Positions 27,391-36,388 of a DNA stretch of 64,000 nt are shown piece after piece (position 1 is the stretch's first letter; the number at the start of each line of letters is the position of its first letter). The notes below the pieces were generated by a model. The model was given only the letters and a program-made list of their open reading frames with translations. It ran no database searches and had not been told where the DNA came from. This DNA is from Acidimicrobiia bacterium (lineage in GTDB: Bacteria; Actinomycetota; Acidimicrobiia; IMCC26256; JAMXLJ01). The stretch is from contig DASRES010000035.1 in NCBI GenBank assembly GCA_035651955.1, positions 1 to 64,000 on the forward strand. The letters are read 5' to 3'. Made by a program: the position numbers and the translations under genes.

Positions 27391-27705
27391 CTAGGGACCA
27401 GTGTAGGGATCGCCGGCGGAGAGCGGTTCCTCCCACCAGTCGTCCGGCGCGGGCTCCCACTCCGGGTCGGGATAGATGCACGACACCGGGCACGCAGGGA
27501 CGCACTTGTCGCAGCCGCTGCAGAGCTCCGGGACGATGACGACGTCGACCCCGTGGTTGAAGATCGCGCCGAACTGCGGCGGGCAGTGCCGCAGGCACGC
27601 GTCGCAGTTGATGCACTCCGACATCTCGATGCGCAGTGGCGCGTTCTGCCACTTCGGGTTGCGCTCCCGTGCCGCGATGCGCTCCGCGCGCGTCGTCGCC
27701 GCCAT
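27391..27705 (-). CDS. Ferredoxin with two [4Fe-4S] cluster motifs
   Basis: 104 residues, a small electron carrier. Two classical motifs: CINCDACLRHCP and CSGCDKCVPACP (CxxCxxCxxxCP). The N-terminal 25 residues are basic, and the C-terminus is acidic and Trp-rich (DDWWEEPLSAGDPYTGP). Start: ATG at 27705, with TACGCT 7 nt upstream, which suggests a leaderless transcript and makes this the first gene of the ferredoxin-gatC-gatA operon. An electron-transfer link with GatCAB is not known, so co-transcription may only be genomic habit. The partner reductase is not in the window. Confidence 0.9.
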   Translation of the reverse strand: MAATTRAERIAARERNPKWQNAPLRIEMSECINCDACLRHCPPQFGAIFNHGVDVVIVPELCSGCDKCVPACPVSCIYPDPEWEPAPDDWWEEPLSAGDPYTGP

Positions 27706-27712
27706 CTCGGCG

Positions 27713-27718
27713 AGCGTA
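27713..27718 (-). promoter_or_regulatory. -10 element of the ferredoxin-gatC-gatA operon
   Basis: On the minus strand TACGCT ends 7 nt before the ATG at 27705 and has no intervening ribosome-binding site. Confidence 0.45.
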
Positions 27719-27762
27719 CTGGCGGGCGCGACGCGTCCTCGACGCTCGAGCGGGCCCGTCGG

Positions 27763-27768
27763 TACTAT
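27763..27768 (+). promoter_or_regulatory. -10 element of the SCP2 gene
   Basis: TACTAT lies about 34 nt upstream of the GTG start. The leader in between contains the strong Shine-Dalgarno GAGGAGG (27791-27797), so this gene is leadered. Confidence 0.45.
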
Positions 27769-27802
27769 CCGGGCCCCGTTTCCACGGCGTGAGGAGGTCC
27801 GG

Positions 27803-28207
27803 GTGGCGGACAAGTACCCCTTCCTGTCGGACGACTGGTTCTCGGCTGTCACGGCGCTCATCGAGCAGCACGACGCGCCCGCCGGTCACCAGAACATCAA
27901 GATGAACCTCGTCGTGACGGGAACCCCCTTCGACGCCGACCGGCAGTTCCACATGGGATCCGACGACGGCAAGGCGCTGTTCGGCCAGGGCCACCTCGAC
28001 GCCGCGGACGTCACGATGACGACCGACTACCAGACCGCGAAGGACGTGTTCGCGTCGGGGAACCCGCAGGCGGGGATGCAGGCGTTCATGGCCGGCAAGG
28101 TCAAGGTCCAGGGCGACATGGCCAAGCTGATGGCCGGGGCGGCGGCCGGCGGTGGCGCGGCGGGCGACCCGGAGCTGACGCAGGCGATCATCGCGGTCAC
28201 CGAGTAA
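27803..28207 (+). CDS. SCP2 sterol-binding/transfer domain protein
   Basis: A single-domain protein of 134 residues of the SCP2 superfamily, which binds lipids or acyl-CoA in a hydrophobic tunnel. Recognisable parts are the N-terminal helix (DKYPFLSDDWFSAVTALIEQ), the strand region around DADRQFHMGSDDGKALFGQG and the C-terminal DVFASGNPQAGMQAFMAGKVKVQGD typical of the family. The start is GTG at 27803 after GAGGAGG. It is divergent from the ferredoxin gene with about 97 bp between. Its client lipid is unknown; proximity to an SDR and MaoC-type genes points to lipid metabolism. Confidence 0.85.
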   Translation: MADKYPFLSDDWFSAVTALIEQHDAPAGHQNIKMNLVVTGTPFDADRQFHMGSDDGKALFGQGHLDAADVTMTTDYQTAKDVFASGNPQAGMQAFMAGKVKVQGDMAKLMAGAAAGGGAAGDPELTQAIIAVTE

Positions 28208-28244
28208 GCGGGATCCGCCCCGCGCCCGTCGCCCCGGCGCAGCG

Positions 28245-28460
28245 TCAGACGCGACGGCCGAGGACGGCCGACAGCCGGGCGGTCAGCTCGGCGCCGACCT
28301 CGACGAGCGCGGGCGGCTCGGAGAACCAGGACGGCTCGGGGACGTCGCTGGGCGGCACCGCGACGAGGGGCCCCGGGCAACGGCGCGGCAGCCGGGCGTA
28401 CCCGTTCCCCGGTCGCGTGACCGGCGGTCGAACCGTCCCTCCGTGCGCAAGTCGCCGCAT
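28245..28460 (-). CDS. Small hypothetical protein (71 residues)
   Basis: Not recognised. ATG at 28460 is preceded on the minus strand by AGGTGA, and a good promoter lies 95-123 bp upstream (28555-28583), which is the main reason to list it. The N-terminal half is basic (Arg/Pro/Gly-rich) and the C-terminal half acidic and amphipathic (FSEPPALVEVGAELTARLSAV). No signal peptide or membrane segment. It converges on the SCP2 gene with 37 bp between. It could equally be the body of a small RNA. Confidence 0.4.
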   Translation of the reverse strand: MRRLAHGGTVRPPVTRPGNGYARLPRRCPGPLVAVPPSDVPEPSWFSEPPALVEVGAELTARLSAVLGRRV

Positions 28461-28711
28461 GGCTCTCACCTGCCCTCGCCGTCCATGGTCTCGTTCGGAG
28501 CCGCTGGGGCACCTCGCCGACCACGCTGCGCGTCCGTCGTCCACCTGTCGTCGGACGGTATGACGCGCTCCGTGGCCGGGCAATAGTGCCATCGACCCAT
28601 TTACCCGCGGCCTGAGCCCGCCGACACCTGCGCAAACGTGCACAACAGGACAGACGGGTCGGCAAACGGCGCGCGAAGCGTGGTACACCGTGAGTGGAGC
28701 GTCACCGGGAT
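28461..28711. other. Intergenic stretch with no gene found
   Basis: No convincing open frame on either strand. It holds the promoter of the small minus-strand ORF and is somewhat less GC-rich than its surroundings (for example around CAATAGTGCCATC and CATTTACCC). Confidence 0.5.
28555..28583 (-). promoter_or_regulatory. Sigma70-like promoter towards the small ORF
   Basis: On the minus strand TTGCCC (28578-28583) and TACCGT (28555-28560) are separated by exactly 17 nt. The predicted start gives an 85-90 nt leader before the ATG at 28460. Confidence 0.5.
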
Positions 28712-28736
28712 CGGTCGTCACGCCGCGTGACGACCG
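28712..28736. terminator. Terminator-like hairpin after the SDR gene
   Basis: CGGTCGTCACG and CGTGACGACCG form a perfect 11-bp stem around a CCG loop, 5 bp beyond the SDR stop codon. Confidence 0.6.
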
Positions 28737-28741
28737 GACGG

Positions 28742-29635
28742 CTACTTCTTCTTGACCTGCTCCATCAGCTTCGGGACCTGCTCGCTCAACGCGGCGACGG
28801 ACCAGCGCTCCTGCTGCTCGAGCTTCGCCGTCAACGTCCACGGCTGGAAGTACTGCACGAGACCGCCCTGCACGAGGAAGCACTGGCCGGTCAGCTCGCA
28901 CCCCTCGGTGGCGAGGTAGGCGACCATCGGCGAGACGTTCGCCGGGTCCCACACGTCGAACTTCGATGCGTCCTCGGGCTCCTTCACCGCGTCGCTGAGA
29001 CCGGGCGTCTGGAGCGTGAGCCGGGTGCGGGCGGCGGGCGCGATCGTGTTGGAGCGCACGCCGTAGCGGCCCAGCTCCTTCGCGCAGATGTCGCTGAACG
29101 CCGCGATGCCCGCCTTGGCCGCCCCGTAGTTCGCCTGACCCGGGTTCCCGAGCAGGCCCGAGGTCGACGACGTGTGGATCAGCGACGCCTTGACCTCCTT
29201 GCCCGCCTTGGACTGCTCGCGCCAGTAGACGGCCGCGTGGTGCGTCGGGCAGAAGTGGCCCTTCAGGTGCACGTGGATGACCGCGTCCCACTCCTGCTCG
29301 GTCATGTTGACGAGGACGCGGTCGCGCAGGATGCCCGCGTTGTTCACGAGGACGTGCAGCTCGCCGAACGTGTCGACCGCGGTCTGGATCAGTCGCTTGG
29401 CGCCGTCGAAGTCGGCGACGTTGTCGACGTTCGCGACGGCCTCGCCCCCCGCGGCCTTGATCTCGTCCACGACCTGCTGCGCGGGCGCGCGGTCGTCACC
29501 GGTCCCGTCGATGTTGCCGCCGAGGTCGTTGACGACGACCTTGGCGCCCTCCGACGCGAACAGGAGCGCGTGCTCGCGACCGAGCCCCCGACCTGCACCG
29601 GTGATGATCGCCACACGTCCGTCGAGCGCGCCCAT
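28742..29635 (-). CDS. Short-chain dehydrogenase/reductase (MFE-2/17beta-HSD4-like)
   Basis: An NAD(P)-dependent oxidoreductase of 297 residues. The cofactor motif TGAGRGLGREHA (about 13-24), NDLGGN with its acidic/Asn region, NNAG (about 100), catalytic Ser in TSSTSGL and Tyr/Lys in YGAAKAG (about 168) are intact. The early GREHALLFASEGAKVVVNDLGG sequence resembles the dehydrogenase part of multifunctional beta-oxidation enzymes, so 3-hydroxyacyl-CoA is a plausible substrate class. The start is ATG at 29635, with GGGAGG upstream. A palindromic operator (29689-29704) overlaps its -35. Other lipid-type genes (SCP2, two MaoC proteins) are nearby. Confidence 0.88.
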   Translation of the reverse strand: MGALDGRVAIITGAGRGLGREHALLFASEGAKVVVNDLGGNIDGTGDDRAPAQQVVDEIKAAGGEAVANVDNVADFDGAKRLIQTAVDTFGELHVLVNNAGILRDRVLVNMTEQEWDAVIHVHLKGHFCPTHHAAVYWREQSKAGKEVKASLIHTSSTSGLLGNPGQANYGAAKAGIAAFSDICAKELGRYGVRSNTIAPAARTRLTLQTPGLSDAVKEPEDASKFDVWDPANVSPMVAYLATEGCELTGQCFLVQGGLVQYFQPWTLTAKLEQQERWSVAALSEQVPKLMEQVKKK

Positions 29636-29688
29636 GCGCGGCCTCCCAACTCGTGGAACCCAAGGATCGCGGCATCGTAGAACGCGTC

Positions 29689-29704
29689 TTGACCGTGCGG
29701 TCAA
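29689..29704 (-). promoter_or_regulatory. Palindromic operator overlapping the SDR promoter
   Basis: TTGACCG and CGGTCAA are perfect 7-bp inverted arms with a 2-bp spacer. On the minus strand it supplies the -35 (TTGACC), and TACGAT follows 19 nt later. Palindromes of this kind are typical TetR-family binding sites, so a repressor responding to an acyl-CoA-like ligand is plausible; no tetR gene lies in the window. Confidence 0.55.
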
Positions 29705-29723
29705 TCAGCCGCGCGGCGCCGCG

Positions 29724-31598
29724 CTAGAGCGTGAGCGTGACCGTCGTGCCCGCCGGGACGGGCGTGTTCGCCGGGATGCTCTGCGTCTTCACAGGCTTGC
29801 CGGGCTTGTACCCGCGCACGTCCGCGACGAGTCCCTTCGACTGCAGCAGCGCGGCGGCCGCCTCGACGGGCTGACCGACGAGCGGAGGCACGGGCACGAG
29901 TTGCGGTCCCTTGCTGACGATCACGGTGACCGTCGAGTCGCGTGGGACCTGCGTGCCGGCCGGCGGGTTGGTGCCGATCACCTGGCCCGCGGGAACCGCG
30001 TTGCTGAAGTCGCTGCCCTGGACGGGCTTGAGGTGCTGCGCGCTGATCGCGGCCGCCGCCTGTGCGTAGGTGCCGCTCACCGCGGGCACCGTTCGGAGCG
30101 CGGGCCCGTTGCTCACGACCAGGTCGATCTTCGAGCCCGGCGCGACGGCCTGTCCGGCCGGCGGCTGCGTGGAGATCACCGCGCCCTTCGGGATGTTCTC
30201 GTCGTTCTGCTGCGTGATCGCGCCCGGCACGAACCCCGCCTTCGTCAGGGTGCTCTGCGCGTCGGCGAGCGGGACGTTCGCCACCTGCGGGACCGGGATC
30301 GGCGGTGGGCCCTCGGACACGACGAGGTGGACGCGCCCACCGCGTGAGATCCACGTGCCGGCCGCGGGCGATTGGTCGATCACCGTGCCGGCAGGATCGT
30401 CCGAACGCGCCGACGTCGTCGTGAGGCTGACGCCCGCGCTCGACGCGCGCAGCGCGGCATCGGTGCGGCTCATGCCGGTCAGGTTCGGCACCGCGATCCG
30501 TCCGCCGCCCGGGCTCGCGCTCGCGACCGCGTACCCCGCGACCACGAGTGCGAGCGCGACGAGGAACCCGACGACGAGCGGCGCGAGCACCGCGGCGCGG
30601 TCGCGGCGGGGAGGGATCGAGCGCGGCGCGGGCCCGGCCTGCAGCGCGACGGTGTCCTCCGACGCGTCCTGGTCGAACGGCACGGGTGCCGCGACCCCGA
30701 CCTGCGTCGGGTTCGGGTCCTCGCCCACCTCGTGGATGCCTGCGAGCGCGAGCGGACCGGGCGGTGGGAGCGCACCAGCCGCGTCGGCGAGCGCGGAGCG
30801 CATCGTCGCGGCGTCGGGATAGCGGTCGTCGGGGTCGCGCTGGCCCGCGCGCTCGACGACGGCCGCGAGCGGACCGAGCTCGGGTGGCGCGGTGATGCTC
30901 GCCTGCGTGCGGGCGACCAGCGTGCCGATCGTCGTGTCCGCGACGAAGGGCACCTTCCCGGTCACGGACTCGACGAGCACGAGCGCGAGCGCGTACAGGT
31001 CCGCGCGCGCGTCGAGCGGTGCGCCCGTCGCCTGCTCCGGCGACGCGTAGCGCGCCGTACCCAGCACCGTGCCCGCCGGTTCGGTCCAGCTCGCCTCGGC
31101 GAGCGCGCGCGCGAGCCCGAAGTCCGAGACGCGCACGATGCCGTGCTCATCGAAGAGCAGGTTCGCGGGCTTGACGTCGCGGTGGACGAGCCCACGTGTG
31201 TGCGCGTAGTCGAGCGCGCCCGCGACCTGCCGGCCGAGGTGGGCGGCCTGCGCGGGCGTCAGCCGGTGGTCGCGGTCGAGCATGCCGCGCAGGCTGCCGC
31301 CCTCGAGCAGCTCGAGCACCATGAACGGCAGCTCGTCCTCGCCCCAGTCGTAGACGGCCATCACGTTCGGGTGGTGCAACGACGCCGCGAGACGGGCCTC
31401 GGCGCGGAACCGGCGGAGGAAGCCACTGTCGTCGGCGAGGCCCGCGTGCAGGACCTTCACCGCGACGCGCCGACGCAGGCGGACGTCGTCGGCGACGTAC
31501 ACGCGCCCGCTCGCGCCCGCGCCGATCGGCGCGAGGAGGCGGTAGCGCCCGGCGAGCACACGGCCGACGAGGTCGCTGACGCCACTCGTGGGCGGCAT
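29724..31598 (-). CDS. PknB-like Ser/Thr protein kinase with PASTA domains
   Basis: 624 residues. The cytosolic kinase domain (about 18-275) has the Gly-rich loop IGAGASGRVY, Lys in VAVKVLH, catalytic loop HRDVKPAN, DFGLAR and APE-type YASPEQATG. A juxtamembrane linker and TM helix (VLAPLVVGFLVALALVVAGY, about 335-355) follow, then about four extracellular PASTA repeats (PNLTGM, PQVANV, PAVSG, PPLVGQ starts) that bind muropeptides or lipid II. No cell-division genes are adjacent, unlike the usual pknB locus. ATG at 31598 overlaps the TGA of a repeat-built upstream ORF (TGATG), so translation is probably coupled. A start further upstream would read the DNA repeats as protein and is unlikely. 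Confidence 0.93.
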   Translation of the reverse strand: MPPTSGVSDLVGRVLAGRYRLLAPIGAGASGRVYVADDVRLRRRVAVKVLHAGLADDSGFLRRFRAEARLAASLHHPNVMAVYDWGEDELPFMVLELLEGGSLRGMLDRDHRLTPAQAAHLGRQVAGALDYAHTRGLVHRDVKPANLLFDEHGIVRVSDFGLARALAEASWTEPAGTVLGTARYASPEQATGAPLDARADLYALALVLVESVTGKVPFVADTTIGTLVARTQASITAPPELGPLAAVVERAGQRDPDDRYPDAATMRSALADAAGALPPPGPLALAGIHEVGEDPNPTQVGVAAPVPFDQDASEDTVALQAGPAPRSIPPRRDRAAVLAPLVVGFLVALALVVAGYAVASASPGGGRIAVPNLTGMSRTDAALRASSAGVSLTTTSARSDDPAGTVIDQSPAAGTWISRGGRVHLVVSEGPPPIPVPQVANVPLADAQSTLTKAGFVPGAITQQNDENIPKGAVISTQPPAGQAVAPGSKIDLVVSNGPALRTVPAVSGTYAQAAAAISAQHLKPVQGSDFSNAVPAGQVIGTNPPAGTQVPRDSTVTVIVSKGPQLVPVPPLVGQPVEAAAALLQSKGLVADVRGYKPGKPVKTQSIPANTPVPAGTTVTLTL

Positions 31599-31723
31599 CA
31601 CATGACTCCCTCGGGCGTGGCCGTCCCGCGCGTCCGCGCACGACCACGCTTCGTCCGCGCTCGCACGGCTCCCTCGGGCGTGGCCGTCCCGCGCGTCCGC
31701 GCACGACCACGCTTCGTCCGCAT
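31598..31723 (-). CDS. Possible basic 41-residue uORF made of two repeats, coupled to the kinase
   Basis: ATG at 31723 to TGA at 31598; the final A of the TGA is the first base of the kinase ATG. The product contains RTKRGRARTRGTATPEG twice in tandem and is strongly basic. TACCGT ends 6 nt upstream of its ATG, the same leaderless pattern seen at other genes here. There is no acidic or hydrophobic part. The DNA repeat beneath it also gives GAGGGAG close to the kinase start. Expression is inferred, not proven. Confidence 0.45.
   Translation of the reverse strand: MRTKRGRARTRGTATPEGAVRARTKRGRARTRGTATPEGVM
31606..31721. repeat. Two 53-bp tandem direct repeats in the kinase leader
   Basis: Bases 31606-31658 are identical to 31669-31721 (53 bp, starting CTCCCTCGGGCGTGGCCGTC) with a 10-bp spacer, a 63-bp period divisible by three. 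The repeats lie between the kinase start and its predicted promoter. Confidence 0.95.
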
Positions 31724-31729
31724 GATCCA

Positions 31730-31735
31730 ACGGTA
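31730..31735 (-). promoter_or_regulatory. -10 element for the uORF-kinase transcript
   Basis: On the minus strand TACCGT ends 6 nt before the uORF ATG at 31723. An identical TACCGT serves the divergent gene at 31819-31824. Confidence 0.4.
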
Positions 31736-31818
31736 CCGGCCGGGGTCGCGCACCACGGGGCATCGCACCGCCCGACGAGCCGCGCGGTCGCGACCCGCCG
31801 CGCGACGACACGTGCGGG

Positions 31819-31824
31819 TACCGT
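31819..31824 (+). promoter_or_regulatory. -10 element of the divergent membrane-anchored protein
   Basis: TACCGT ends 8 nt before the ATG at 31833; a leaderless transcript is likely. Confidence 0.4.
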
Positions 31825-31832
31825 CGGGCTCG

Positions 31833-32339
31833 ATGACCGAACGTGTCGTGCGGCTCCCACCGCCGAACGCCAACGGCAACGGCCACCACGCGCCACCATC
31901 GACGGCGCGGCCGCTGTCGGTCCGCGTCCGACGTCACCCGTGGCGCTTCGCGATCGTCGCGGTGGGCCTGATCGCGGCGGCGAACCTGCTGTGGTTCGCG
32001 GGACACAGCGCGGACACGACCGACCGGACGAAGGTGTTGCCGAACGCGGTGTCGAGCGTGCTGCCCGCGAACGGCAGCCTCGTCAGCGTCCAGTCGCCCG
32101 TGAGCGTCGACCTGCGCGACGACCTGACCGGCGTGCTCGTCGTCGACGGCGTCGAGATCCCCGAGAACGAGCTGAGCCGCATCCCCGGGCTGGGCGAGCT
32201 CAGCTTCCGGCCCGGCAAGGGTCAGGTGTTCGAGCGCCTGGAGCCCGGCGTCCACATCGCGTCGGTCGTCTACTGGCCCCAGGCCAAGCCACGCGCCGAC
32301 GGCACGAGCACGTTCACGTGGAGCTTCCGCACGGGCTGA
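31833..32339 (+). CDS. Membrane-anchored protein with Ig-like extracytoplasmic domain
   Basis: 168 residues. A Pro/Asn/His-rich cytosolic start of about 37 residues is followed by one hydrophobic helix (FAIVAVGLIAAANLLWFAG, about 39-57) and an outside domain of about 105 residues with beta-strand character (GSLVSVQSPVSVDLRDDL, FRPGKGQVFERL, STFTWSFRTG), resembling bacterial Ig-like or CopC-like folds. No catalytic motif is visible. It is divergent from the PASTA kinase and could be an envelope sensor or substrate, but that is inference from position only. Its 3' end overlaps the convergent dehydrogenase gene by 26 bp. Confidence 0.7.
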   Translation: MTERVVRLPPPNANGNGHHAPPSTARPLSVRVRRHPWRFAIVAVGLIAAANLLWFAGHSADTTDRTKVLPNAVSSVLPANGSLVSVQSPVSVDLRDDLTGVLVVDGVEIPENELSRIPGLGELSFRPGKGQVFERLEPGVHIASVVYWPQAKPRADGTSTFTWSFRTG

Positions 32340-33351
32340 CGTCCGTCGCGGCGACATCCACCGCGAGGACGGCCGCGCCCTGGACGCGGTCGGCCGCGAT
32401 CGCCGCGAGCGCGTCGTTGGCCGCTTCGAGCGGGAACGTCTCGAACGAGGTGCGGACGTTCGCCTCGTCCGCGAGCTGCATGAACTCCTCGGCGTCGCGG
32501 CGGGTCATGTTCGCGACCGAGCGCACGTTCCGCTCGTGCCACAGCAGGTCGTACGGGAACGACGGGATGTCGCTCATGTGGATCCCCGCGAGCGCGACCG
32601 TCCCACCCGGGCGCGTCATGCCGAGCGCGACCGGCACCAGCTCGCCGGCGGGCGCGAACACGACGACGCGGTCCACCGGCTCGGGCGGGACATCGGCAGC
32701 GTCGCCGACCCACGACGCGCCGAGCTCGCGCGCGAGCGCGCGGTGTGCCTCGCCGCGGGTCGACACGACCACGTCGCAGCCCCAGTGGTGGAGCACCTGG
32801 ATGGCCAGGTGCGCGGACGCACCGAACCCCATGAGGGCGACGCGCTCACCGGGCTTCACGTCCGCGCGCCGCAGCGCGCGGTACCCGATGACACCCGCGC
32901 ACAGGAGCGGCGCGACCTCGAGATCGGGCATCCCGTCGGGGAGACGCACCGCGAAGTCCTCGGGGACGACGATCGCATCCGCGTAGCCGCCGTCGACGGT
33001 CCAACCCGTGAACCGCGCGTTCGGGCACAGGTTCTCCTCGCCGCGCCGGCAGTACCCGCACGTGCCGTCGGTGTGGTGCAGCCACGGGACGCCGACACGC
33101 GCGCCGATCTCGAGCTTCGTGCAACCGTCACCCCGCGCGTCCACGACGCCGACGACCTGGTGACCCGGGACGACGGGCAGGTGGGGCAGGTCGAGCTCGC
33201 CGGCCGTCACGTGCAAGTCGGTGCGGCAGCAGCCGCACGCGTGGACCGCGACCCGGACCTCGCCCGGCCCCGGCTCGGGCCGGGACCGGTCCTCGAGGAC
33301 GAGCGGGCGCGTCGTGATCGCCGCCGGTGCATGCAGGACCTGCGCGCGCAC
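32314..33351 (-). CDS. Zinc-dependent alcohol dehydrogenase family protein
   Basis: An MDR-superfamily enzyme of 345 residues. Catalytic zinc ligands: Cys in ACGCCRTDLH (about 38), His in VVPGHQVVGVV (about 62) and Cys in LLCAGVIGYRAL. The cofactor motif GFGASAHLAIQVL sits near residue 175. The structural-zinc loop reads HTDGTCGYCRRGEENLC, with three cysteines; an Asp stands where relatives of this AdhA-like subfamily carry the first Cys. Substrate unknown. It is 18 bp behind a MaoC-type gene and probably the last gene of the ligA-MaoC-MaoC-ADH operon. The start is GTG at 33351. Confidence 0.85.
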   Translation of the reverse strand: MRAQVLHAPAAITTRPLVLEDRSRPEPGPGEVRVAVHACGCCRTDLHVTAGELDLPHLPVVPGHQVVGVVDARGDGCTKLEIGARVGVPWLHHTDGTCGYCRRGEENLCPNARFTGWTVDGGYADAIVVPEDFAVRLPDGMPDLEVAPLLCAGVIGYRALRRADVKPGERVALMGFGASAHLAIQVLHHWGCDVVVSTRGEAHRALARELGASWVGDAADVPPEPVDRVVVFAPAGELVPVALGMTRPGGTVALAGIHMSDIPSFPYDLLWHERNVRSVANMTRRDAEEFMQLADEANVRTSFETFPLEAANDALAAIAADRVQGAAVLAVDVAATDVSPCGSST

Positions 33352-33369
33352 GACGCCGCGCTCCTCGCG

Positions 33370-33786
33370 CTACGAGACGACGAACGTCGCGTTGCTGCGG
33401 ATCGCGGTACCGCCGCCTTCGCGGTCGCAGGACAGCTCCAGGTCGACCCGGCGCTCGCCGTCCTCCTCGTAGCGCCGGACGACCTGGCCGGTGCAGACGA
33501 GCGTGTCGCCCGGCCACACCTGCTCCCGGAACTGCACCGAGAACCGCCGGACGTTCTCCGCGCCGAGCCAGTCGGTCGCGTACGTCGCCAGGATCCCGGC
33601 CTGCAGCATGCCGACCGAGAACACGGACGGGAAGCCGGCCGAGCGCGCGAACTCCTCGTCGTGATGGATCGGGTTGAAGTCGCCCGACGCGCCCTGGTAG
33701 CGCACGAAGTCCGTGCGTGTGAGCGGGCCGAACGTACGCGACTCGCCCTTCGTCCCCTCCGCGAGATCGTCCCAAGCGGCAGCCAC
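33370..33786 (-). CDS. MaoC-like hot-dog dehydratase (HadB type)
   Basis: 138 residues, single hot-dog domain. The hydratase motif GASGDFNPIHHDEEFARSAGF (about 33-53) holds the catalytic Asp and His of (R)-specific enoyl-CoA hydratases and HadB-type 3-hydroxyacyl dehydratases. It begins 1 bp after the stop of the FAS1-like dehydratase gene, and the two are likely subunits of one heterodimer, as HadA/HadB are in mycobacteria. GTG start at 33786. Confidence 0.88.
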   Translation of the reverse strand: MAAAWDDLAEGTKGESRTFGPLTRTDFVRYQGASGDFNPIHHDEEFARSAGFPSVFSVGMLQAGILATYATDWLGAENVRRFSVQFREQVWPGDTLVCTGQVVRRYEEDGERRVDLELSCDREGGGTAIRSNATFVVS

Positions 33787-33787
33787 G

Positions 33788-34240
33788 TCACCCCTCCTCT
33801 TTCTCGGGCGCGCGCCCGGTCTCGATCGTCGTGGAACGCGACTCCGCGACGAGCGTCCCGTGCTCGTCGCGGAACTCCTGCACCGCGATCACGAACGTCA
33901 TCGTCCCGCCGCGCTTGCCCTCCTTCTCGTAGATGTCCTCGATGCGCGACTGCGCGGTGAGCTTCGTCCCCGCGCGCGGAGGCGGCCCGTGGAACACGAA
34001 CTCCTGCCCGCCGTGCAGCACGCGGCGCAGGTCGAGCCCGACCTTCGCGAACACCGACCTCCCCGGGGGCGCCCAGAACGCGGACGTCATCAGGAACGTC
34101 GGCTCGCACACGGGCTCCGGGTCCTCGAGGTACGCCGGGTTCTGGGACTTGGTCGCGCGTGCGAACTCGCGGATCTTCCCGCGCTCGACGAGCATCTCGA
34201 AGGGCTGGTCCGTCGCCCCGATCGCTTCCTTGTTGGCCAC
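33788..34240 (-). CDS. FAS1-like dehydratase-domain protein (HadA type)
   Basis: 150 residues, hot-dog fold without the catalytic Asp-His pair. Typical features are GATDQPFEMLVERGKIREFARA at the N-terminus, NPAYLEDPEPVCEPTFLMT and RVLHGGQEFVFHGPPPRAG. Such subunits recognise the acyl chain while the MaoC partner carries the catalytic residues; the partner gene lies 1 bp downstream. GTG start at 34240, with GGGGAG upstream. It sits 20 bp behind ligA, an unusual operon neighbour. Confidence 0.85.
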   Translation of the reverse strand: MANKEAIGATDQPFEMLVERGKIREFARATKSQNPAYLEDPEPVCEPTFLMTSAFWAPPGRSVFAKVGLDLRRVLHGGQEFVFHGPPPRAGTKLTAQSRIEDIYEKEGKRGGTMTFVIAVQEFRDEHGTLVAESRSTTIETGRAPEKEEG

Positions 34241-34260
34241 CGGCCGTCTCCCCTGTTCGT

Positions 34261-36372
<2,112 letters not shown>

Positions 36373-36388
36373 TCACCCCGGAGCGAGC

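Noticed and set aside
31606-31721. CRISPR array
   Set aside because: Only two repeats with a 10-bp spacer, no cas genes, and the copies are too long and exact for repeat-spacer structure.
31599-32357. Extension of the PASTA kinase upstream through the 53-bp repeats
   Set aside because: The added sequence (DEAWSCADARDGHARG repeats) is not kinase-like, and the predicted promoter and coupled start lie inside it; the kinase fold is complete from 31598.
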